Source of the DNA: Deltaproteobacteria bacterium
GTDB lineage: Bacteria > UBA10199 > 2-02-FULL-44-16
Length of the DNA stretch: 9,339 bases
Reading direction: 5' to 3'
Assembly (NCBI GenBank): GCA_016203825.1
Contig: JACQMA010000061.1
Location: forward strand, 1-9,339
Shown: positions 1 to 5,459 of the stretch, piece by piece
How the letters are laid out: each line of letters begins with the position of its first letter
Numbering within the stretch: the first letter of the stretch is position 1
The notes under the pieces: generated by a model
The model's input: the letters and a program-made list of their open reading frames with translations, nothing else
The model's database searches: none
What the model was told of the DNA's origin: nothing
Translations under genes and position numbers: made by a program

Positions 1-1169
1 GAACGAGCTTTCTCCGTTATCGGACGCCGGCGGGATCCCTTCAGGAGTTGACGAGCGGATGGTGGGACTATGTCTTTACTCCAATTGAGAGTACGACGTT
101 TTCAGCATCCCTCAATGTTGACCCCGATATTACGACCGCCCAGGTGGGACAGATCCTTTTTTATGGACCGAACCCCGAGGTGGCCACATCGCCGGACTGG
201 GACGACGCCTGTCTCTTTCAGTTCAATCCAGATGCCACTGGCGACGAACGGAGTACACAAATCGCCGACTGTCAGATCGATGTCTGGCAGTACGTCGAAG
301 ACCCCGACGACCTCTCAACCCGACGCACGCGCTGTACCGAGACCAAGAGCATGATGGGTGGTGGAAACATCCCCGAAAAGATCCTTCTGGCCGACTTTAA
401 CCAAGATGGCTCGAACTACGAAGTCTATGTGGTCGGCGATGTCTTTGAAAAGAAAGAAGGGGAATGGCGGTATGATATGTGTATCGATGAAAATCACTGC
501 ACCATCGGTGGAGTACCGAGTTATACCTACGACGGAAATGAACCGGGGTGCACTTCCAATGGAGGAACCTGGAGTACCAATAATGATTGTTTTAATCAGC
601 TCACCGATGCAACGCTTTACACCGTGCTTTCCACGGGCGCAGCGTCCAATGATGAAGCCTGGCGTATCAACGGCCAGTGGTGTCAGCAGCCCGGAGGTGA
701 TTGGCGGGATACGTATAGCTCCTTTGCCTGGGTCATTCACGATGACAATGATACGGCATCGGATGAGACCGATGACACGCGTCAAATCCTGCGTTTCTCG
801 GATGACGACGAGATCGTTCGCAATGGATGGGTCATTTCGAACCGCCTGGTCTATTCGGCCTTCAATACGGACGATGGTGCGTACCTTTTGCGTGAAATCC
901 TCTGGACCGATGCCGATGCCGACGATGAGGTCGACACCAATGAAGTGACGAAAGCGACACTGCTCACCGGTATTGAAGTGTATGAGCTTTTGGCCGATCC
1001 GCGGTCGAATCATGCCGGGGAATGGTTCTTTAACGGGCTGCGGTTTAGTGATAACCAGTACATCACCGGGACGTTTAACCCTGATGCCGATGATCCCTCG
1101 GCGAGCCTGGCCACAGAAGCCGATATAACCGGCCAGATCGAAACCCTGGTTATTGTTCCGGAATTATAA
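1..1169 (+). CDS. Acidic, cysteine-containing, probably exported protein of unknown function (5'-truncated)
   Basis: I do not recognise this protein. The frame is open from base 3 with no stop, so the gene very likely begins upstream. A TTG at 48 is the first possible start inside the window, but it has no special support. At least 388 residues are visible, ending at TAA 1167-1169. The sequence is rich in Asp, Trp, Tyr and Thr and poor in Lys in its second half. It has eight cysteines, all in the first roughly 220 visible residues, which suits disulfides outside the cytoplasm. Two calcium-loop-like segments are visible: DFNQDG at 393-410, resembling FG-GAP/VCBS or EF-hand loops, and DADADDEVDTNE at 910-945. 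Repeated strand-like phrases such as RLVYSAF and GLRFSDNQYITG would suit a beta-propeller or beta-sandwich. No signal peptide or anchor can be judged because the N-terminus is missing. A surface or periplasmic location is inference. Confidence 0.7.
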   Translation, partial: TSFLRYRTPAGSLQELTSGWWDYVFTPIESTTFSASLNVDPDITTAQVGQILFYGPNPEVATSPDWDDACLFQFNPDATGDERSTQIADCQIDVWQYVEDPDDLSTRRTRCTETKSMMGGGNIPEKILLADFNQDGSNYEVYVVGDVFEKKEGEWRYDMCIDENHCTIGGVPSYTYDGNEPGCTSNGGTWSTNNDCFNQLTDATLYTVLSTGAASNDEAWRINGQWCQQPGGDWRDTYSSFAWVIHDDNDTASDETDDTRQILRFSDDDEIVRNGWVISNRLVYSAFNTDDGAYLLREILWTDADADDEVDTNEVTKATLLTGIEVYELLADPRSNHAGEWFFNGLRFSDNQYITGTFNPDADDPSASLATEADITGQIETLVIVPEL

Positions 1170-1228
1170 GGGTCGGAAGCAGAATTTACTTGTAAGTCGA
1201 GCCTCTTCATTATATAGGCGGCGGCCTT

Positions 1229-1879
1229 ATGACAAACTCCAAAGCCTACATCTTTGACCTGGACGGTACCGTGGTGAACCCCGGAACCGCCATCCCCCGC
1301 TGTATCAACTATGCCCTCAAGAAGAACGGGGCTGACACGGTTCCGATCGAGCGCCTCAAGCGCTATATCGGTTTCTCCTTGTCCGAGATCTTCGCTGAAG
1401 TCACAGGGCGAAAGGACAAGCGCTTCATTAAAAAGTGCGTTGATTCCTACCGCGAACGTTTCCACAAAGAGGGGATTGCCGAGCATCGCCTGTACCCCGG
1501 CATTGTGGGACTTCTGGACGCCGTTGCCTCACGCGGGTCGCTCTACATTGCCTCGACGAAACCACAGGCCTCCTGCGAGATGGTCCTTGACCATTTAGGT
1601 ATCCGCAACCTCTTCACCAAAACCTATGGTGCCGAACTGACGGGCAAGGCTTCAACGAAATCCGAGGTTTTGAAACTGGTCATGAATAAAGAAGGACTTA
1701 AAAACGCAACCGTAATTGGTGATCGTGCGATTGATATCAGTGCGGCGAAACAGTGTCGCTGCAATTCCATTGGTGTCTCATACGGTTACGGGACCAAAGA
1801 AGAGCTCACAGCTGCCGGTGCCGATCTCGTCGCCGAGACCGTGGGTGAACTCCGCCAGTGTCTCTTGAACGGCGTGTGA
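1229..1879 (+). CDS. HAD-superfamily hydrolase, phosphoglycolate phosphatase-like
   Basis: This 216-residue protein is a subfamily IA HAD phosphatase of the Gph/PpaX type. Motif I is D10-L-D12-G-T14, with D10 the expected nucleophile and D12 the general acid. Motif II is the Ser/Thr at 109-110 in IASTKP. Motif III is probably K140 or K144. Motif IV is GDRAIDI, with D165 and D169 as likely Mg2+ ligands. The segment between motifs I and II is a helical cap. The C-terminal GVSYGYGTKEEL stretch is typical of phosphoglycolate phosphatases. The ATG at 1229 is preceded by AGGCGG at 1216-1221 (7-base spacing). The gene's end overlaps larE by four bases (GTGA, 1876-1879), so the two are probably translationally coupled. 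HAD substrates cannot be read from sequence: phosphoglycolate or another small phosphate ester is possible, and so is a role linked to the Lar genes that follow. The fold is certain; the substrate is not. Confidence 0.9.
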   Translation: MTNSKAYIFDLDGTVVNPGTAIPRCINYALKKNGADTVPIERLKRYIGFSLSEIFAEVTGRKDKRFIKKCVDSYRERFHKEGIAEHRLYPGIVGLLDAVASRGSLYIASTKPQASCEMVLDHLGIRNLFTKTYGAELTGKASTKSEVLKLVMNKEGLKNATVIGDRAIDISAAKQCRCNSIGVSYGYGTKEELTAAGADLVAETVGELRQCLLNGV

Positions 1880-2658
1880 GCGAAAACCGGTCCAAAAAAA
1901 TTGAAGTCTTAAGACGGCGCCTCCGTGATGCGGAGAGCGCCGTTGTTGCTTTTTCCGGTGGTGTTGATTCGGCGGTCCTTTCGGTTCTCGCGTTTCAAGA
2001 GCTTGGAAACCGTATGGTGGCGGCCATGGGAGTTTCGCCCTCCGTTCCCCGTCGTGACCGTGCATTTGCGAACACGTTTTGTCAGCAGCAGGGCATTCCA
2101 TTTCGCGAAATCGCTACCAACGAGTTTGAAGATCAACGGTACATGTCGAATCCCGCCAATCGTTGTTATTTTTGCAAGTCCGAACTCTACACGAAGTTCG
2201 TGTTGCTGGCGGAGGAACTTCGGTTTCGTTATGTCTTTGATGGAACGCTCGCAAGCGACCTTGCCGGGTCTCGTCCGGGTTTTCAGGCCGTGAAGGAACG
2301 TGCTCGGGTTGTTGCTCCACTGGTTGAAGCGACGATGACGAAAGAGGACATTCGAGCCATAGCGCGAGACTTGAACCTCGAGGTTGCCGACAAACCGAAC
2401 ACAGCGTGCCTTGCGTCTCGACTTCCCACATTCACCACCGTTGATCCTGACCTGCTGCGTCGCATTGACTCCGCGGAAGATGGGCTCCGCGAACTTGGGT
2501 TCAGGCAGGTTCGGGTCCGTCATCATGGTGACGTTGCCCGCGTTGAAGTCGGTCGGGAGGAGCTCTTGACGGCGATGTGCAAGCGAACCGATATCGAACG
2601 CAACCTTGTTGAGCTTGGGTGGCGGTTTGTCACCCTGGATATGGCCGGTTATGGATAA
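1876..2658 (+). CDS. larE: LarE: pyridinium-3,5-biscarboxylate mononucleotide sulfur transferase (three-cysteine type)
   Basis: LarE adenylates the carboxylates of the LarB product (P2CMN) and converts them to thiocarboxylates, giving the ligand that LarC loads with nickel. The PP-loop ATP pyrophosphatase motif SGGVDS lies at residues 27-32. Family motifs NRCYFCK, GTLASD and ACLASR follow. Three cysteines stand out: C97 and C100 in the CxxC of CYFC, and C178 in ACLASR, close to the sacrificial Cys176 of Lactiplantibacillus plantarum LarE. The single-cysteine enzyme gives up its own sulfur. Homologues with three cysteines, such as that of Thermotoga maritima, are reported to hold a [4Fe-4S] cluster and act catalytically, which is the likelier mode here. 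Length is 260 residues, against about 276 in L. plantarum. I chose GTG 1876 because it forms a GTGA overlap with the preceding stop; GTG 1858 is in frame and also possible. Neither has a clear Shine-Dalgarno. Confidence 0.9.
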   Translation: MSENRSKKIEVLRRRLRDAESAVVAFSGGVDSAVLSVLAFQELGNRMVAAMGVSPSVPRRDRAFANTFCQQQGIPFREIATNEFEDQRYMSNPANRCYFCKSELYTKFVLLAEELRFRYVFDGTLASDLAGSRPGFQAVKERARVVAPLVEATMTKEDIRAIARDLNLEVADKPNTACLASRLPTFTTVDPDLLRRIDSAEDGLRELGFRQVRVRHHGDVARVEVGREELLTAMCKRTDIERNLVELGWRFVTLDMAGYG

Positions 2659-3331
2659 CAGCTTACTCACGAACATCGCAAACCTTGATGTCGGCCGTCT
2701 TACGCGCAACGGTTTCCACGAAGTTGTCTTCGCGGAGGGGAAGGAGATCGACCATCTGCTGCGCATCTGCCGAAGTGTTCTCGATCAAGGTCGAAACCTT
2801 TTTGGAACCCGAACCACACCGGACGTCGGCAAGGTCCTCGTCGAATCGATCCCCAAACTCGACTATGACCCCGTCAGCCGAACCTTCCAACTCATTCAAC
2901 AACCTCTGCCCTTACGTTCTGCAACCCTGGCGATCCTTGCTGCCGGAACGGCCGACATTCCCGTTGCTGAAGAAGCACGCCGAACGGCCCAGTTTTACGG
3001 TGTAGAGGCAAAGCGTTTCTACGACGTCGGGATTGCCGGTCTTCATCGTCTGCTGAGTGTCATCGATGAGGTTCGCATGTCTGATTGCGTCATCGCGGTC
3101 GCAGGAATGGAAGGTGCGCTCCCTTCGGTTGTCGGAGGACTTGTGAAAACTCCGGTGATCGCGGTTCCAACATCCGTCGGTTACGGAACAAACATGTCGG
3201 GACAAACTGCACTCTTCGCGATGCTTACGAGGTGCGCTGAAGGAGTGAGTGTCGTCAACATCGACAACGGTTTTGGTGCCGCATGTGCTGCTCTTCGAAT
3301 TTTTTCTGCAAAAACTTCAAAAAAAGTTTGA
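2651..3331 (+). CDS. larB: LarB: nicotinic acid adenine dinucleotide carboxylase/hydrolase
   Basis: LarB carboxylates the pyridinium ring of NaAD and cleaves off AMP, giving the biscarboxylate mononucleotide that LarE thiolates. It belongs to the PurE/AIR-carboxylase-like family. The diagnostic segments are AGTADIPVAEEA (98-109), DVGIAGLHRLL (125-135), AGMEGALPSVVGGL (151-164), VPTSVGYG (172-179) and NIDNGFGAA (203-211). The N-terminal stretch LTRNGFHEVVFAEGK matches the usual start of the conserved LarB region. At 226 residues it is about 20 shorter than typical LarB (around 246), because the short leading helical segment is absent. An upstream in-frame TTG at 2606 would give 241 residues, but the added residues do not resemble LarB. 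The ATG at 2651 overlaps the end of larE by eight bases, implying translational coupling. A sigma70-type promoter for the next gene overlaps the stop codon. Confidence 0.92.
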   Translation: MDNSLLTNIANLDVGRLTRNGFHEVVFAEGKEIDHLLRICRSVLDQGRNLFGTRTTPDVGKVLVESIPKLDYDPVSRTFQLIQQPLPLRSATLAILAAGTADIPVAEEARRTAQFYGVEAKRFYDVGIAGLHRLLSVIDEVRMSDCVIAVAGMEGALPSVVGGLVKTPVIAVPTSVGYGTNMSGQTALFAMLTRCAEGVSVVNIDNGFGAACAALRIFSAKTSKKV

Positions 3332-3357
3332 CGGACTGGCATCGTTTCCATTATACT
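3328..3357 (+). promoter_or_regulatory. Sigma70-type promoter for the polylysine ORF
   Basis: TTGACG (3328-3333) and TATACT (3352-3357) each match consensus at five of six bases and are separated by 18 bases. The -35 box overlaps the larB stop codon. A transcript starting near 3364 would have a leader of about 36 bases with the Shine-Dalgarno of the ORF at 3400. This is the best promoter match I see in the window. Confidence 0.65.
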
Positions 3358-3387
3358 TTCCTCTGCTGAAGCAGTTCATCACTTTTC

Positions 3388-3394
3388 AAGGAGG
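3388..3394 (+). promoter_or_regulatory. Consensus Shine-Dalgarno of the polylysine ORF
   Basis: AAGGAGG lies five bases upstream of ATG 3400. It is a full match to the anti-Shine-Dalgarno core at a good distance and supports translation of the very short lysine-rich ORF that follows. Confidence 0.85.
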
Positions 3395-3399
3395 GGGAA

Positions 3400-3495
3400 A
3401 TGGCAAAGAAAAAGAAGAAAAAGGCGACCAAGAGAAAGAAAAAGGGCGCCAAGAGAAAAAAGAAGAAAGGTTCCAAAAAGAAAAAGAAGAAGTAA
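3400..3495 (+). CDS. 31-residue polylysine protein (small, extremely basic)
   Basis: This short ORF encodes 31 residues, of which 21 are Lys and 2 are Arg. Basic blocks are separated by small dipeptides (AT, GA, GS), giving a repeat-like pattern: MAKKKKKK, AT, KRKKK, GA, KRKKKK, GS, KKKKKK, stop. The composition resembles the tails of bacterial histone H1-like proteins such as chlamydial Hc1/Hc2, but the protein is far shorter. It has its own good promoter (3328-3357), a perfect Shine-Dalgarno (3388-3394) and a strong terminator starting 17 bases after the stop, so it looks like a real, well-expressed single-gene unit. Binding to DNA, RNA or ribosomes through charge is the simplest inference. 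It could instead be a leader peptide whose translation affects the terminator in front of the arginine decarboxylase gene. I know of no established function. The coding strand is almost all purine, and an A_AAA_AAG heptamer lies at 3456-3462. Confidence 0.8.
   Translation: MAKKKKKKATKRKKKGAKRKKKKGSKKKKKK
3456..3462 (+). other. Possible -1 frameshift heptamer A_AAA_AAG
   Basis: The heptamer is correctly phased in the polylysine ORF: A is the third base of AGA, followed by codons AAA and AAG. This is the same slippery sequence used in E. coli dnaX. An AAAGGG at 3441-3446 lies about ten bases upstream. The -1 frame is open from here through the arginine decarboxylase stop at 4112. The nearest strong hairpin begins about 50 bases downstream, which is too far for a classic stimulator, and a lysine-rich gene can carry such a heptamer by chance. 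Confidence 0.25.
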
Positions 3496-3512
3496 ACGAA
3501 GTTTGGGAAGAC

Positions 3513-3547
3513 AGACCTCGTTCGAGAACCGAGCGAGGTCTTTTTTT
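3513..3547 (+). terminator. Strong intrinsic terminator after the polylysine ORF
   Basis: The arms 3513-3524 and 3530-3541 form a 12-bp stem with one G-U pair and a five-base loop (AGAAC). A run of seven T follows at 3541-3547, its first T being in the stem. The 8-bp core is AGACCTCG/CGAGGTCT. The Shine-Dalgarno of the arginine decarboxylase gene begins at the very next base, so the terminator also sits in the leader of the downstream genes and may act as an attenuator. Confidence 0.9.
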
Positions 3548-3553
3548 AGGAGG
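3548..3553 (+). promoter_or_regulatory. Shine-Dalgarno that fixes the arginine decarboxylase start
   Basis: AGGAGG directly follows the terminator T-run. It is seven bases from ATG 3561 but only one base from ATG 3555, so 3561 is the preferred start. Confidence 0.8.
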
Positions 3554-3560
3554 AATGGCC

Positions 3561-4112
3561 ATGTCAGGATATGTCCCCACACAAATGTTTTTGACGAAGG
3601 GCGTCGGGCGTCATCGTGAGAAACTGCAAAGTTTTGAGCTGGCGCTTCGCCAGGCACGCATTGCCCCGTTTAACTTGGTCCGTGTGTCGAGTATCTTGCC
3701 TCCCAACTGCAAAATTATTCCGCGCAACCGTGGCCTGCTTCAGCTTCATCATGGGCAGATCGTTCACTGTGTCCTCTATGATTGTGCCACGGATGAACCT
3801 CATCGCCTCATTGCAGCCTCCGTTGGCATCGCGATCCCGCGCGATCCCAACCAGCATGGATATCTCTCCGAGCATCATTCGTTCGGTCAGACCGAGCGGC
3901 AGGCGGGGGACTATGCCGAAGACCTCGCGGCCGAAATGCTCGCGACCGTCTTGGGTGTTCCATTTGATGCCGACAAGGCCTGGAACGATCGTCGCGGCAG
4001 CTGGACGATCTCGGGGGACATTGTCAAAACGATGAACACCACCCAATCGGCTGTCGGACACAAAAATGGGCTATGGACGACGGTTGTCGCCGGAGCCATT
4101 TTTGTTCCCTGA
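3561..4112 (+). CDS. pdaD: Pyruvoyl-dependent arginine decarboxylase
   Basis: This 183-residue protein belongs to the PdaD/PvlArgDC family, which decarboxylates arginine to agmatine and CO2, a route into polyamines or an acid-resistance step. The proenzyme cleaves itself at a Ser-Ser bond to form a pyruvoyl group. Here the site is S43-S44 in VSSILPP, giving a beta chain of 1-43 and a pyruvoyl-capped alpha chain of 44-183. N38 in FNLV matches the conserved Asn six residues before the pyruvoyl Ser. E104 in SEHH matches the catalytic Glu, and the motif DYAEDLAAEMLATVLG is strongly family-typical. The protein should be a cytoplasmic oligomer. The start is set by AGGAGG 3548-3553. The in-frame opening extends far upstream through the polylysine ORF, but that part has no family similarity. 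No agmatinase or agmatine deiminase gene is in the window. Expression appears to require passing the terminator at 3513-3547. Confidence 0.93.
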   Translation: MSGYVPTQMFLTKGVGRHREKLQSFELALRQARIAPFNLVRVSSILPPNCKIIPRNRGLLQLHHGQIVHCVLYDCATDEPHRLIAASVGIAIPRDPNQHGYLSEHHSFGQTERQAGDYAEDLAAEMLATVLGVPFDADKAWNDRRGSWTISGDIVKTMNTTQSAVGHKNGLWTTVVAGAIFVP

Positions 4113-4154
4113 GGGGTGACACGCACAAAAATCCGTGCTAGAGGCGTCGCATTC

Positions 4155-5459
4155 ATGAAGCGCCTTTTTCTTGTTCTCGTCATTTTCATCAGTTTTCCGC
4201 GTAGTGCTGTCGCCTTTGACCTCCAAAGTCGTCTCATCGAACATACCCTTTCGAACGGGATGAAGTGGCTGATTGTGCAGCGGCGGACGGCCCCCGTTTT
4301 TTCCGGTGCGGTGATCGTCCGAGTCGGGGGCGCCGATGAGACGACGGGCAAGACCGGGCTTGCCCATATGTTTGAGCACATGGCCTTCAAGGGATCTCGT
4401 CTCATCAGTAAACCCAATGAAGTCTGGGAAGTGATGCTTCGCAATGGTGCCGTTGGTCTCAACGCCTTCACCAATAAAGACATGACGGTCTACCATGCCA
4501 GTCTTCCGGCAAACCGTTTCGCATTGTGGAGCTTTGTTGCGTCACAGATGATTTCGGACCTCACGTATCGAGACTTTGACATCGAACGCAGTGTCGTCGC
4601 GGAAGAGCGTCGATCGAGCGCCGAGAACGACCCCGATGGCCGACTGATAGAAGAACTTTTGCAGACGGCCTACGTCGATGGCGTGTACCGTTGGTCGACG
4701 ATTGGGCTCAAAGAGGATATTGTGGGGCTCACGGTCGACGACGCCCGTGCATTTCACCGTCAGCATTATGGTGCGGCCAATATGATCGGCGTGGTGGTGG
4801 GGGATGTCGATGTGTCCACGGTCATCACGAACGTGGAAAAGCATTTCGGCTCCATCCCTGCAGGGAGTCGGACGAGAAATCCGCTGCCGGGAACGACAGC
4901 GGGAGGGATCCAACGCCGCGTCAAGATCAATGCCGAGCCTGCGGTCATCATGGCCTTTCACAAACCAACCTATCCCGATCCGAGGCAAGCGGTCTTTGAT
5001 GTCCTCACCACACTTTTGTGCGATGGCCAAAGCTCGCGTCTCGTCCGCCGCCTTGTGGTCGAAGAACGCCTTGCGCGCGATATTTCGTGTGCCGAACATT
5101 TTCCGGGGGAACGACTCCCGAATCTCTTTCTCGTCTGGATCGAACCGAATCACCGGAAAAGTATGGCCGCAATTGAACAGATCGTCACCGAGGAACTCGA
5201 ACGTTTGAAACATGACCCCATCACAGATGATGAACTCCGGACCGTCGTCACCAAGGCCACCTCGGACCTGATGTATCTTCTTGATGACAATATGGACTTG
5301 GCGGTTGAACTCGGGCGATACGAAGCGGTGGCCGGGGGATGGAGATTTTTAGCGCAGTACCCCAAGCGACTCCAGCGAGTGACTGCCGCTGACCTCAAAA
5401 AAGTTTCGGAACCCTTTTTTGTCGATGCCAATCGCGTCATCGTGGAGCGAACACGATAA
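4155..5459 (+). CDS. Exported zinc peptidase of family M16 (catalytic subunit)
   Basis: This 434-residue protein is an M16B (pitrilysin/processing peptidase-like) protease. A signal peptide is clear: MKR, then a hydrophobic core to about residue 15, and an AVA cleavage site after residue 20, placing the enzyme in the periplasm. The inverted zinc motif HxxEH is intact as H71-M-F-E74-H75, with E74 the expected base. The third ligand is probably E150 or E151 in VVAEERRSSAENDP, the usual 74-76 residues downstream. An N-terminal catalytic half and a C-terminal M16C half (FHKPTYPDPRQAVFDVL onwards) are both present, giving normal length. ATG 4155 was chosen because it begins the signal peptide and follows AGAGG at 4140-4144; a GTG at 4116 would bury the signal peptide. 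The stop shares one base with the start of the next gene. Together the two should form a heterodimer that degrades peptides. Natural substrates are unknown. Confidence 0.92.
   Translation: MKRLFLVLVIFISFPRSAVAFDLQSRLIEHTLSNGMKWLIVQRRTAPVFSGAVIVRVGGADETTGKTGLAHMFEHMAFKGSRLISKPNEVWEVMLRNGAVGLNAFTNKDMTVYHASLPANRFALWSFVASQMISDLTYRDFDIERSVVAEERRSSAENDPDGRLIEELLQTAYVDGVYRWSTIGLKEDIVGLTVDDARAFHRQHYGAANMIGVVVGDVDVSTVITNVEKHFGSIPAGSRTRNPLPGTTAGGIQRRVKINAEPAVIMAFHKPTYPDPRQAVFDVLTTLLCDGQSSRLVRRLVVEERLARDISCAEHFPGERLPNLFLVWIEPNHRKSMAAIEQIVTEELERLKHDPITDDELRTVVTKATSDLMYLLDDNMDLAVELGRYEAVAGGWRFLAQYPKRLQRVTAADLKKVSEPFFVDANRVIVERTR

Noticed and set aside
315..1013. Minus-strand open frame of 232 codons within the first gene
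   Set aside because: The translation is low-complexity, Ile/Arg-rich and shaped by the Asp (GAT/GAC) codons of the plus-strand gene. It has no family features.
1190..1216. Possible promoter TTGTAA-15-TATATA before the HAD gene
   Set aside because: Each box matches consensus at only four of six bases, the spacing is short, and the predicted start would fall after the AGGCGG used as ribosome-binding site.
3312..3329. AAACTT/AAGTTT hairpin at the end of larB as a terminator
   Set aside because: It is a weak six-pair A/T-rich stem with no T-run after it, and it overlaps the -35 box of the next promoter.
3249..3560. Upstream in-frame extension of the arginine decarboxylase
   Set aside because: The extension covers the larB end, the promoter, the polylysine ORF and the terminator, and has no PdaD similarity. 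AGGAGG at 3548 with ATG 3561 gives the family-typical N-terminus. Only a frameshift product would use part of it.
4116..4154. GTG 4116 as start of the first M16 gene
   Set aside because: It would add 13 mostly polar residues before a perfect signal peptide beginning at ATG 4155, which also has a purine-rich ribosome-binding site.
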